Shown: piece by piece, positions 17,850 through 26,376 of the stretch
Numbering within the stretch: position 1 is the stretch's first letter
How the letters are laid out: each line of letters starts with the position of its first letter
Assembly: GCF_018613325.1 (NCBI RefSeq)
Contig: NZ_JAGGQJ010000025.1
Span: 124,001 to 188,000 of the forward strand
DNA length: 64,000 nucleotides
Source: Bacillus sp. ISL-34
Lineage (GTDB): Bacteria > Bacillota > Bacilli > Bacillales > DSM-1321
Direction: 5' to 3'
Made by a program: the position numbers and the translations under genes
Notes under the pieces: generated by a model
Told to the model about the DNA's origin: nothing
Seen by the model: only the letters and a program-made list of their open reading frames with translations
Databases searched by the model: none

Positions 17850-19655
17850 CTACGCTTTCATTTCTTTTAATAAGTTCGTCATGGATATGGAAGGAAATAA
17901 GATTTCATCGTTTTTCACATCGTATAGCCCAAAGGGATTTAAACGAAGCCCAGGAAGAAAGTCGCAAGTTAAAAATAATAATGTATACAAAATGTCGTGA
18001 AAAGGATAGCCTCTCGCTTGAAGCGTCTTTAATAATTTATCATTAAATTCTACTGCCCTATCAAATGAAGGATCATAAGTCATCATTCCCGTAAGCTGTA
18101 ATGGAATTTCAAGTATTATTTCATTGCCATCGACAATTACGATTCCTCCTCCCAGTTCATGGACTCGAGAAGCCGCTTTTGCCATCGCCTCTGGATTTCT
18201 TCCGATGGTGAGCAAGTCAGTCGTAGTATTAAAAGTCGAGGCCATCCCATCTAAATCCAACGCAAACTTTTCTAAAATACCTTTTGTAACCCACTCTCCC
18301 TTTCTATCGATAAGAGCTGCATACAATAGACCCTCTTGCGCCGAAAGATCGACATAACCATCCCTGACTGGGAGCACCAAATTTTTCCGTTCGGTAATTA
18401 CATTACTAACAAAATGAATAACAGGGACGAAATCATTTGATGAGGTGTGTGGATATAGATACAAATCATGATTTACCAGAATTCCTCTTGAAAAGGAAAA
18501 TGCATTTTCAGGTATATGCGTATCCCAATCCAAATCTGGCAGCTGGATCGTCAATTCTCCATTTTCTGCAACAATTCTCCCGTTTGAGATCACTAAGTCT
18601 GGACGAAACTGCACCAAATCAGGCAACAATAATATATCCGCTTTTTTACCCGGTGCCAATCCGCCAATATAATCGTCCTGTTTAAGGTATGTAGCCGCAT
18701 TGATGGTGACCATCTGAATAGCTTCCATAACCGGGACTCCATGTTCCACAGCATGCCTGACAAGTCCATCGACGAATCCTTCTTTTTCAATGAAAGACGG
18801 ATGCGGACCATCTGTAGTCATCAAAATCCTGCCCGTACTTACTTGTCCATCTGTAATCAGCTTAATTACTTTTGACAAGTCCGGACGAAGCGAACTATTT
18901 CTTAGGACTGTCCATAAACCCAGCCGTAAACGATCCAGGGCCTCTTCAGCCGTTATCGCTTCATGACAGGCACTTATACCAGAAGCTGCTATAGAATTTA
19001 ATTTTTCATAAGAGCACCCCGCATTATGCCCATCAGCTACTTTCCCCATTTCTTTAGCTGCATCTATAATATCGAGTAAAACTGGATCCCCTTTGTATAG
19101 TAAAGGCCAACGAGTCACTTCTGCCGTTCCAAGTACTTCTTCAATCGAAAGAAGGTCGATTATATCCTCTTTGTTGAACCAGTCCCTTTCACCTGGATAT
19201 CCAGCCTGTGAAACTAATCTTATTAACCAGAAGAAATTTCCTGGCAGTTTCTTCAACTCGCCTAGAAGCCTTTTAAAGCCCGAGTGACCTAAGTGCAAAT
19301 AAAAAAACAAATTATCATTTACTGTAGTGGTAGTCCCCAACGGCAATACTTTTGCGGTGATACTTATAGGATTGTATATAACCCAGGGATGGGCATGAGT
19401 CTCGATGAATCCTGGAGACACATACATACCATTGGCATCTATTACGGTCGTGTTTTCATTTATCTTCACTTCATTTTCCCCTATATATGCAATGCAATCT
19501 TTATACAGCGCAATATTTTGCTGAAGAAATTCACCAGAATAAACATTAATAACCGTTCCGCCTTTAATGAACATATCGGCGGGTCGTTTTCCTTGCGCCA
19601 CTTCGACCAATTCATTCCGGGATGCTCTTGCCTTCACTTTTCTCGCCCCCACCAT
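17850..19655 (-). CDS. Adenine-deaminase-like amidohydrolase (YerA type)
   Basis: Amidohydrolase-superfamily protein of 601 aa with the adenine deaminase layout: N-terminal composite beta domain, metal site starting PGFIETHAHPWVIYNP (HxH, about residues 82-97), VADGHNAGCS and SACHEAIT (further His ligands), MTTDGPHPSF (Asp), and a C-terminal AdeC domain with GGGIVIVDG. It resembles the divergent YerA branch rather than canonical AdeC, so deamination of adenine is not certain. GTG 19637, preceded by GGGGG, is a rival start. It lies between a CoA ligase block and the paa block, with no purine genes nearby. Confidence 0.75.
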   Translation of the reverse strand: MVGARKVKARASRNELVEVAQGKRPADMFIKGGTVINVYSGEFLQQNIALYKDCIAYIGENEVKINENTTVIDANGMYVSPGFIETHAHPWVIYNPISITAKVLPLGTTTTVNDNLFFYLHLGHSGFKRLLGELKKLPGNFFWLIRLVSQAGYPGERDWFNKEDIIDLLSIEEVLGTAEVTRWPLLYKGDPVLLDIIDAAKEMGKVADGHNAGCSYEKLNSIAASGISACHEAITAEEALDRLRLGLWTVLRNSSLRPDLSKVIKLITDGQVSTGRILMTTDGPHPSFIEKEGFVDGLVRHAVEHGVPVMEAIQMVTINAATYLKQDDYIGGLAPGKKADILLLPDLVQFRPDLVISNGRIVAENGELTIQLPDLDWDTHIPENAFSFSRGILVNHDLYLYPHTSSNDFVPVIHFVSNVITERKNLVLPVRDGYVDLSAQEGLLYAALIDRKGEWVTKGILEKFALDLDGMASTFNTTTDLLTIGRNPEAMAKAASRVHELGGGIVIVDGNEIILEIPLQLTGMMTYDPSFDRAVEFNDKLLKTLQARGYPFHDILYTLLFLTCDFLPGLRLNPFGLYDVKNDEILFPSISMTNLLKEMKA

Positions 19656-19741
19656 TCAAATGACATGAACATTTTTTCATGCTATTACTGTGGACATTCA
19701 TTTTGAGTCCACATTCAAGGAGATTGAAACTTTCTTCTTGT

Positions 19742-21343
19742 TTACGATTGTGAATTGATCTCTGGCTCTCTTAATTTAAATCTTTGGATCTTTCCTGTCG
19801 TAGTCTTTGGCAACTCGTTCACGAATTCAATGTCGCGAGGATATTTATACGGCGCTAACACTTTTTTGACAAACCCTTTTATTTCTCCTTTTACTCCTTC
19901 ACCTGATTCCGCACTTGCTTTTAATACTATGAAGGCTTTTGGCTTTATTAAACCATTTTCATCCTTTACAGCTACAACAGCAGTTTCCAGTATATCGGGA
20001 TGTGATAAGAGCGCGTTTTCTATTTCTATTGGCGATACCCAAATTCCATTTACCTTCATCATGTCATCATTGCGGCCCGCGTACCAATAGAAGCCATCTT
20101 CATCCTTAAAGTATTTATCTCCTGTCACCAGCCAATTACCGATAAACTTCTTTTTGTTTTCCTCATTAAGATTCCAATAAGAGGCTGCAATGCTTTCTCC
20201 CTTAATTAAAAGGTCTCCCACTTCATTCACCTGAGTTTCATGACCTTGTTCATCCACTATTTTAGCTTCGTAACCGGGAACGATTTTTCCTGTGCTTCCT
20301 TGCCGAATATCATCTACTTGATTGGAAAGGTATATATGAAGTGATTCGGTCGAACCAATTCCGTCTATAATATCCAATCCAAAAACTCTCTTCCATTGTT
20401 CAATATAAGAAGCCGGCAGTGCCTCTCCTGCTGATACGCAAAGTCTGACTGAAGAAAGATCAAAGGCTTCCTTCGTCTTCTCAAGGTAATTGAGCATCGA
20501 TCCATACAGAGTCGGGACACCAAAAAAAATGGTTGGTCGATACTTCTCTATCGTCTCGAACACCTTTTCTGCAGTCGGTCGGTCCGGCATTAAAACAGTG
20601 GTAGCCCCGGCTCCAAAAGGAAAATACATCGCGTTTCCCAAACCATAAGCAAAGAAAAGCTTAGAAGCCGAAAAAGTAATGTCATTTTCGGTGATTTGCA
20701 AAATGTTTTTGGCGTAGTTTTTGAAAGCTTCTTCCATATCGGTTTGAAGGTGTATAACTCCTTTTGGCTCACCAGTGCTTCCTGATGTATAGAGCCAGAA
20801 CGCTTGATCATTAATGTTGCTAAAACAAGGAGGCAGATCTTTATTTTGTCTGCGAGTAAGATCCTGGAAAGAATGTTCATTACCTTCCTTGAAGTTGTGA
20901 TCATCCCCATCAACCAAGATGACATGCCTTAAGAAAAGTAATCTATTTTTAACAACCTTTAGCTTCCCCCACTGTTCACAAGTAGTGACCAACACTTTTG
21001 AACGGCTATTATTCAAAAGATACTCATAATCCTTTGTGGGCAAAAGCGTATTGGATGGAATCGGGATTGCCCCAACTTTTATTGCACCGAAGAAACTAAT
21101 GATGAATTCTGGAGAATCATGTAATAAAAGCAGGACGCGCTGTTCCATCTCCATGCCCAGTTCTTTTAATGCCGCACCAAATTGATTGCCAAGGGTATCG
21201 ATTTCTTGATAGGTATAAGATTGATTTTCATAATAAATGGCGGTTTTATCCCCTCTGCCTGCTACAATGTTTTTCTGGAAGAAATTATAGGAAGCATTGT
21301 ACATCGCGCCCAATCCTCTAATTTTACATTCGGTTTTTATCAC
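19742..21343 (-). CDS. Benzoate-CoA-ligase-family enzyme
   Basis: ANL-family ligase of 533 aa. YTSGSTGEPKGVIHLQ (from residue 185), GLGNAMYFPFGAG, DGIGSTESLHIYLSN and WYAGRNDDMMKVNGIWVSP are the patterns I associate with benzoate/4-hydroxybenzoate-CoA ligases rather than with phenylacetate-CoA ligase PaaK. The GTG start at 21343 has GGAGGG 8-9 bases upstream; ATG 21304 with AGAGGA is an alternative. It follows the paa oxygenase genes on the same strand, so its aroyl-CoA product is the likely oxygenase substrate. PaaK itself is absent from the window. Confidence 0.82.
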   Translation of the reverse strand: MIKTECKIRGLGAMYNASYNFFQKNIVAGRGDKTAIYYENQSYTYQEIDTLGNQFGAALKELGMEMEQRVLLLLHDSPEFIISFFGAIKVGAIPIPSNTLLPTKDYEYLLNNSRSKVLVTTCEQWGKLKVVKNRLLFLRHVILVDGDDHNFKEGNEHSFQDLTRRQNKDLPPCFSNINDQAFWLYTSGSTGEPKGVIHLQTDMEEAFKNYAKNILQITENDITFSASKLFFAYGLGNAMYFPFGAGATTVLMPDRPTAEKVFETIEKYRPTIFFGVPTLYGSMLNYLEKTKEAFDLSSVRLCVSAGEALPASYIEQWKRVFGLDIIDGIGSTESLHIYLSNQVDDIRQGSTGKIVPGYEAKIVDEQGHETQVNEVGDLLIKGESIAASYWNLNEENKKKFIGNWLVTGDKYFKDEDGFYWYAGRNDDMMKVNGIWVSPIEIENALLSHPDILETAVVAVKDENGLIKPKAFIVLKASAESGEGVKGEIKGFVKKVLAPYKYPRDIEFVNELPKTTTGKIQRFKLREPEINSQS

Positions 21344-21660
21344 ACATTTACCCTCCTCAAAAAGCTACTGGTTTTAAAAGCGTCATCCCACCGTCTCCTT
21401 TATTCCATAAAGAAGACGGCTGCCATTACAAAGCCGGATAAATTCCCTAACCTTCCATTTTCAAAATCTCCTTTTGTGGAAAAAGGCCATTCATTTGGAA
21501 ACGCTATACGAACTAATTTGAGCGAATTCCCTTACTGGCAATTCTCTTTTTCATTCAGTAACCGCTTTCAAATCAGTCAAACCTCCAAACAAGGGTAAGT
21601 GATTCCATGAGGCTATGAAACTTATATTCTGATATCCACCCCAATATTTTACACATTCAC
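21344..21660. other. Intergenic stretch, no gene
   Basis: No supported coding signal between the ligase gene and the small zinc-ribbon gene; ends in the hairpin at 21661. Confidence 0.4.
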
Positions 21661-21677
21661 AAGTGCAAAATGCACTT
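21661..21677 (-). terminator. Short hairpin after the paa genes
   Basis: AAGTGCA-AAA-TGCACTT, a perfect 7-bp stem 41 bases beyond the zinc-ribbon stop codon. No T-run, so termination here is uncertain. Confidence 0.35.
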
Positions 21678-21717
21678 GAAAGGCTTCTGATAAGCCATCC
21701 CCCTTAACAAGTAATGA

Positions 21718-21912
21718 TTACCGGTTCAGATCAATTGGCTCATGAGGTCGATCAGTAGAGGAAGAACCTTTCCATCGTATACTTTCAAAAACCGTTTTAC
21801 AGTTTAAGCAATAGTATTGCCTAACGAGCTGTGCAGTTCCGAAGGATGAATATAATTCCACATTTTTTCCATCACAAAATGGACATGTCGGATTTTCCTT
21901 TTCAACGGGCAT
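21718..21912 (-). CDS. Zinc-ribbon protein equal to the PaaD C-terminal domain
   Basis: 64 aa with two Cys pairs, CPFCDGKN and CLNCKTVFE, separated by SSFGTAQLVRQYY. This is the pattern of the C-terminal zinc ribbon of Escherichia coli-type PaaD (CPRCGS...FGSTPCK...CLSCREPFE as I recall it). Here it is a separate gene overlapping the end of paaC by 11 bases, with its own ribosome site GAGGAG. Probably works with the DUF59 protein encoded by paaD two genes upstream to mature the oxygenase. Confidence 0.75.
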   Translation of the reverse strand: MPVEKENPTCPFCDGKNVELYSSFGTAQLVRQYYCLNCKTVFESIRWKGSSSTDRPHEPIDLNR

Positions 21913-22552
21913 TTATAATCTCCTCATCCCTTAAACGCGGAATCAAAGCATCCTTATAGGAATTCACTAGATTACTATTTTCAGGAAGGATTTCGTTTTC
22001 AATAAGCACGCTATTGTTTTCCACTTGTTTCAACCAAGTGATTACTTCTTGTTCACAAAGTTTAAAAGCTCTCCCGAAACGGGCAGGAATTGAGCCTTCA
22101 TCATTCAGTAACTTGAGGGCCCAGTTTTTCGAGTACAAAATATGCTCTAACTGTTCTCTTGCCAATTTATTGAATTGCAGTTCGATTTCACTGCCCTTTT
22201 GTTGGCTGGTCAAAGCATTTATCAATATATTGAGTGCCGTATTCATGGAATAAAGTCCCGCAATAAGTTGTATCCACTCCCCGATTTGAACAATGCTGTC
22301 AAACGCTTTTCCCGTTTGTTCCTTTACTTCCTTTTTGCTGCCTTTTCCGCTCTTCAGATTCGTTCCCCAGTTATAGAGAAGGCGGGCATGACCTAGTTCC
22401 GACTGGGCCATTGCAATTGCAGCAAGGGTTGCTTCCAAGTCTGGACCACTGACACCCACCTCAACAAGACGATCTCCTAAAACGAATTTATTATCAGCAA
22501 TCGTTTCTATTAAGGTAATTAATTCAGTGTTGCCATTTGTTGAATTCACCAT
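21902..22552 (-). CDS. paaC: Phenylacetyl-CoA epoxidase subunit PaaC
   Basis: 216 aa, ferritin-like four-helix protein. Motifs AIAMAQSELGHARLLYNWG and LAREQLEHILYSKNWALKLL match the PaaC structural subunit, which pairs with the catalytic PaaA. Start ATG 22552 has AAGGGTG upstream. It is one base from paaB and overlaps the zinc-ribbon gene. Somewhat shorter than the E. coli subunit. Confidence 0.85.
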   Translation of the reverse strand: MVNSTNGNTELITLIETIADNKFVLGDRLVEVGVSGPDLEATLAAIAMAQSELGHARLLYNWGTNLKSGKGSKKEVKEQTGKAFDSIVQIGEWIQLIAGLYSMNTALNILINALTSQQKGSEIELQFNKLAREQLEHILYSKNWALKLLNDEGSIPARFGRAFKLCEQEVITWLKQVENNSVLIENEILPENSNLVNSYKDALIPRLRDEEIINAR

Positions 22553-22553
22553 A

Positions 22554-22781
22554 TTAAATCACCCTTTTCTTAAAAAATGGTTCTGCTTCTCTAATGCAAA
22601 TCATGTTTTCCCGCTTGACTATAAACATCTCCATCCATTTTTCTTCATCATAAATATAACGGGCATATACTCGTGCCAACTCATCGCTATTTGCCTCGAC
22701 TGTTCCAATATGCATTAAGTCATCACCTCGATTGATTCTTGAAAGCACTTCATATTCAAAGTTTTGGACATTATCACTCAT
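22554..22781 (-). CDS. paaB: Phenylacetyl-CoA epoxidase subunit PaaB
   Basis: 75 aa. The sequence FEYEVLSRINRGDDLMHIGT and the later ARYIYDEEKWMEMFIVKREN correspond to PaaB, a small bridging subunit of the PaaABC(E) complex. It overlaps the end of paaD by 4 bases (ATGA). A little shorter than the E. coli protein. Confidence 0.85.
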   Translation of the reverse strand: MSDNVQNFEYEVLSRINRGDDLMHIGTVEANSDELARVYARYIYDEEKWMEMFIVKRENMICIREAEPFFKKRVI

Positions 22782-23104
22782 TTTGAACTGACCCCCCAGG
22801 ACTTTAATGTCTGCCTGCCTGCTTCACTCATTTGGTCGACCGTCCAAGCAGGACTCCAAACCACCTCTATTTCCACAGCATGAACATCTTCTTCTTGAAG
22901 AAGCCTGTTTTTTATATCGCTCTCAATCCACTGCATGCATCCGCATCCTGTTGAAGTATAAGTCATCGTTACATACGCTGTATGCCCTTGCTTTTCTACG
23001 CCATAAATCAACCCCATTTCCACGATGCTTATAGGGAATTCAGGATCGGAAACCTCTTGTAACGCATGAATTAAAACCGGATCTTTATATAACACCTCAC
23101 CCAT
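22778..23104 (-). CDS. paaD: PaaD-type DUF59 maturation factor (N-terminal domain only)
   Basis: 108 aa MIP18/DUF59 protein with LQEVSDPEFPISIVEMGLIY and the conserved Cys region YTSTGCGCMQWIESDI. E. coli-type PaaD is about 165 aa because a zinc ribbon follows; here the gene ends after the DUF59 domain and the ribbon is encoded at 21718-21912. It is thought to assist iron insertion into the oxygenase. Position between paaA and paaB and ribosome site GAGGCG are clear. Confidence 0.85.
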   Translation of the reverse strand: MGEVLYKDPVLIHALQEVSDPEFPISIVEMGLIYGVEKQGHTAYVTMTYTSTGCGCMQWIESDIKNRLLQEEDVHAVEIEVVWSPAWTVDQMSEAGRQTLKSWGVSSK

Positions 23105-24061
23105 CTATATCGCCTCATTTCGATATGCATCCAGTAGCTGGTATCCTTTTTGAATCCGGTTAACGAACTCCTGATTTTGTGGACCACGCTGCTTAAATCG
23201 CTTGATGACGTTGTCCCAGGTATCCGGTTCATCATATTTCCACCGCTTGTTTTCCACATCGAATTTACATGGAAAGGGAACATTCAATTCATACCTTCCA
23301 GTCCCTTCATTGTAATGAGCAGGTAGTTTAAGTCCAAGGGATTCACAGAAAGGAACGGCGGTCGACATCCATTTCTGCCTTAATTCATCATTAGTCTTTC
23401 CTTTCAATTTGTAATCCAGCTGGGCTGACCTGCTTTTTAAATTATCGGCTACACCGAAGAATTCCAGGGACATAATGAACATCCAATCAATCGCTTCTTG
23501 AACCTGCTTAGCCGTTTCAGGATCTTTCATGGCTGCCTTCATTATGATTTCTCCGTTTCTTAGATGGAATAGTTCTTCCTTATCAACTTTTACCAATGCA
23601 CGCTTCCAAGGTCCGTATGATGTATGTTGGTGCGCATCCCCCAATAAGGTGTAACCTGCCCGATCAAATAATCCGTTGAAAACTCCTAGTTCAACCCAAT
23701 TATCCAATTTAAAATCAAATGCATATGGATTCTTCCACCTATTTGGTGATCGCTCATATAACATGAATTGAACATTTTCTCCTAAATCCTTTAATAACCT
23801 GTACGCAATATGAGCATGCCCGATTTCATCCTGCATAACTGCAAGTGCTGTGATTTTGTAATTTAAGTTAGGGGCATCTTTATAGACAGTCAGAAGTGGC
23901 GGAACACTTAATAATTCTGTATCCGCAACTATCATCAAAGTTTGCTTCAATGCCTTTTTATAGTTTTCATCCATATCTTCCAGTCTCTCAACCACAAACC
24001 CGGCTTGGATCTTTCCCATCAAATCATTTGTAAATCCTGTCATCTGTCCCGCTCCCATCAT
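23105..24061 (-). CDS. paaA: Phenylacetyl-CoA epoxidase catalytic subunit PaaA
   Basis: 318 aa, di-iron ferritin-like oxygenase. Iron-ligand motifs are VMQDEIGHAHIAYRLL and VDKEELFHLRNGEIIM (ExxH twice), with LDNWVELGVFNGLFDRAGY between. PaaA epoxidises the ring of phenylacetyl-CoA with oxygen and electrons from PaaE; no PaaE gene is in the window. ATG 24061 lacks a ribosome site; ATG 24043 with GGGAG upstream is an equally good start. First gene of its transcript, behind a good sigma-A promoter. Confidence 0.9.
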   Translation of the reverse strand: MMGAGQMTGFTNDLMGKIQAGFVVERLEDMDENYKKALKQTLMIVADTELLSVPPLLTVYKDAPNLNYKITALAVMQDEIGHAHIAYRLLKDLGENVQFMLYERSPNRWKNPYAFDFKLDNWVELGVFNGLFDRAGYTLLGDAHQHTSYGPWKRALVKVDKEELFHLRNGEIIMKAAMKDPETAKQVQEAIDWMFIMSLEFFGVADNLKSRSAQLDYKLKGKTNDELRQKWMSTAVPFCESLGLKLPAHYNEGTGRYELNVPFPCKFDVENKRWKYDEPDTWDNVIKRFKQRGPQNQEFVNRIQKGYQLLDAYRNEAI

Positions 24062-24097
24062 ATTATGTTTTTTAAACTATCGTCTTATATAAGTAAT

Positions 24098-24126
24098 ATA
24101 ATAATTTACTTTATCTGGTTAGTCAA
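24098..24126 (-). promoter_or_regulatory. Sigma-A promoter of the paaADBC operon
   Basis: TTGACT at 24126-24121 and TATTAT at 24103-24098 with a 17-base spacer. The direct repeat GATAAAGT occurs in and just upstream of it (CTGATAAAGT and CAGATAAAGT), a candidate PaaX operator. Confidence 0.65.
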
Positions 24127-24155
24127 CACTTTATCAGATTTTTCAGAAAACAAGT

Positions 24156-24187
24156 AAAGCGGGATGCACAAAAGTGCATCCCGCTTT
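24156..24187 (-). terminator. Terminator of the hydrolase gene
   Basis: Perfect stem AAAGCGGGATGCAC / GTGCATCCCGCTTT with AAAA loop, 5 bases beyond the stop codon. It insulates paaA from the paaX transcript. Confidence 0.85.
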
Positions 24188-24192
24188 ATTTG

Positions 24193-25182
24193 TTATAATT
24201 CGTATCTAAACATTCCGTTAATTGAAATTTTTTGTATTCTTTTTTCTTCAACTAAATATTCCAGATGCGCTAACGTTTCCGCAATGGCGAATCGCCATTG
24301 ATGATCAGTGAGCTTCTTATGTTGAAAAAGCTTTTCCGTAATCTTATACGCCACTTTATTTGATTCCAGAATGGTTAAAATGACAGCTAAACGTTCATTA
24401 TGGTGTTCAATGATTTCCTTAGCCCGATGGGCAAGATTTACTATTGGTGTTCCATGGGCAGGATATGCAATGCTCACATCCTGTTTAACAAGTTGAGACA
24501 AAGTTGAGAAGTAACTTCTTAGTGGATTTTGATCGGAATTGGGCCAAAGACTAATATTCGGAGTGATCTTATTCAAGACTACATCGCCTATTAACATGAT
24601 TTTCTGGGTCTCTTGATAAAAACATAAATGTCCCTCCGCATGACCACCATATGTTTTGACGCTCCATCTTCCTCCAGGACTATCTATATAGGATTCTTGA
24701 AAAGCCTTAATCTCAGGAAGTGGATTCACTTTATTCGAGAGAAACAATACGTTTTCTTTCACTTTAGTCAACAAAGGCTCAGGAACGGAATGTTTACCAA
24801 ATAATTCATAAGTTGCTTCAGCCTGTTTCGTATTACCGCCAAAGACAGTTTTAATCATCTTTGCTTCCACATCACTCATATAAACGCGAGCACCGGTTCT
24901 TTGCTGCATCCAGCCGATTAAACCAGTATGATCGGGATGAAAATGGGTCAGGATAATCTTTGATATATCTGTTGGTTTAATGGACAACTCTTCAAGGACT
25001 TCTTCCCAATACTTCTTGGCGACTTCTGTTGGAAACCCAACATCCACCAGTACGACTTCTTCCTTCATTCGAAATAAATAACAATAAACATGCTTCATGG
25101 GGAATGGAACTGGAATGCCTATGCGAATTAAATAATCCGTTATTTGTTGATAGTTCCCTGATGGCTCAGTAATGATCATCAC
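24193..25182 (-). CDS. Metallo-beta-lactamase-fold hydrolase
   Basis: 329 aa. The zinc-binding motif THFHPDHTG (about residues 80-88), later YGGHAEGHLC, MLIGDVVL and AYPAHGTP give the full set of His/Asp ligands. A C-terminal winged-helix-like tail (EKLFQHKKLTDHQWRFAIAETLAHLEYL) is of the kind seen in LACTB2-like or RNase Z-like hydrolases. Context with thioesterases and CoA ligases suggests hydrolysis of a thioester or lactone, but this is inference. It overlaps the preceding small gene by 17 bases; the first codon is GTG, with ATG next. Confidence 0.82.
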   Translation of the reverse strand: MMIITEPSGNYQQITDYLIRIGIPVPFPMKHVYCYLFRMKEEVVLVDVGFPTEVAKKYWEEVLEELSIKPTDISKIILTHFHPDHTGLIGWMQQRTGARVYMSDVEAKMIKTVFGGNTKQAEATYELFGKHSVPEPLLTKVKENVLFLSNKVNPLPEIKAFQESYIDSPGGRWSVKTYGGHAEGHLCFYQETQKIMLIGDVVLNKITPNISLWPNSDQNPLRSYFSTLSQLVKQDVSIAYPAHGTPIVNLAHRAKEIIEHHNERLAVILTILESNKVAYKITEKLFQHKKLTDHQWRFAIAETLAHLEYLVEEKRIQKISINGMFRYEL

Positions 25183-25390
25183 TCCCTAAAACTGGTGTCC
25201 ACCTTTGTTGAATGGCAAGCATTGCTTCCTTTCTATCCCCGGTTCCGATTGTTAATCCATGCGATTTTTGATTCAATGGCAATGCCTGTCCGTAATTCAG
25301 AGCATCCCCCTTATTTATCGCAAATTTCTCATGATCAAGGCCATTCAACTCTTCCAAACCTTTTTCTGTAACATGGATTTTTTGCTGCAT
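25166..25390 (-). CDS. Small hypothetical protein in the paaX transcript
   Basis: 74 aa, no family recognised. The start MQQKIHVTEKGLEELNGLDH and a central NKGDALNYGQALPLNQK look like a compact soluble protein; no membrane segment or Cys. Ribosome site GAGAGG precedes ATG. It lies 14 bases after paaX and overlaps the hydrolase gene, so co-expression is likely. Confidence 0.6.
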   Translation of the reverse strand: MQQKIHVTEKGLEELNGLDHEKFAINKGDALNYGQALPLNQKSHGLTIGTGDRKEAMLAIQQRWTPVLGSDDHY

Positions 25391-25404
25391 AAAAACCTCT
25401 CCTC

Positions 25405-26286
25405 TTAATCATGATAGATTCCTGAAAAAGGGTTAATGGCCTTCTCACGATTAACAAATCCCGCTTTATCAGGAGGATATTCCATGATCGATTCAAAGTA
25501 TTTCACTGCTTTGACCGAGGTAAGCTGATGAATATTCCAAAAAAGCTCCCTAGCCTTGATCCCATGCCAGTCTTCAGGTAATAAATCTAGCGGGAAACCA
25601 GGGTCCAGAAAAAGGAACTTCCTATATTCGTGAACAAGCCGGGTTCGTTCATAAAAACATTCTTCATTTGAAATGCTATCCTCCCATACAGCCTGCTGCA
25701 TGTCATGAAGCTTCGTTTCATATTGCTGTATGAAAGTTAAATAGTTTTTGTTAATTTCGTTTAAATTCCAACAAGCACGTAAAATCTCTTCATTTGAGTG
25801 GGTGATGACTTGACTGGAACTGAAAATAATCAAGTAGTCCTTTAAATCATATGTATCCATCAAGGTCAGAACCTGTTTTTCCAATGGATTGGGACTGACC
25901 CAAATACTATTGGACAAAAGCCCGAAACCTGTCCAGCTCAATTCCTTACGCACTTGATTCCTCAGCACTCGCTTCTCCTCAGGGATGGAGTATGTAACCA
26001 CTCTCCACAAACCATCCCAATGATTATTCCGGATCGTATAAACACGTTTGACACCATCATCCATATTGCGTTTCCCTTTTTGAGTTAATGAATAATAGCT
26101 TTTATTGCCTATTTTCCGTCCAGTTATCAAATCCTGTTGAACGAGACGCAGAATCGCTCCACGAACAGAGGATTCAGAAACACCAAAATGCCCCATCATT
26201 TTAATAAGTGTCCCAATCCATACTTCCCCACCGTAGAATTGGACGAAATCACCAAAAAGAGTATACAATAATGACCTTGGTTTCAT
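25405..26286 (-). CDS. paaX: PaaX-family transcriptional regulator
   Basis: 293 aa, typical of PaaX. N-terminal winged helix with GGEVWIGTLIKMMGHFGVSESSVRGAILRLVQQDLI, then the middle domain NHWDGLWRVVTYSIPEEKRVLRNQVRKELSWTGFG, and a C-terminal helical domain. In known systems PaaX represses the paa operon and is released by the aryl-CoA. It is placed 2 kb upstream of paaA, so it is the probable repressor of the oxygenase operon; here it may sense benzoyl-CoA or another aroyl-CoA rather than phenylacetyl-CoA. Confidence 0.88.
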   Translation of the reverse strand: MKPRSLLYTLFGDFVQFYGGEVWIGTLIKMMGHFGVSESSVRGAILRLVQQDLITGRKIGNKSYYSLTQKGKRNMDDGVKRVYTIRNNHWDGLWRVVTYSIPEEKRVLRNQVRKELSWTGFGLLSNSIWVSPNPLEKQVLTLMDTYDLKDYLIIFSSSQVITHSNEEILRACWNLNEINKNYLTFIQQYETKLHDMQQAVWEDSISNEECFYERTRLVHEYRKFLFLDPGFPLDLLPEDWHGIKARELFWNIHQLTSVKAVKYFESIMEYPPDKAGFVNREKAINPFSGIYHD

Positions 26287-26376
26287 GTTGATTCTCCTGT
26301 TCTCATAAAGCCTTTTCTTCTTAATGTAATCTAAATTGGCTCAATTTTCAAACTTGTTGGAGATAACTTCTTATCG

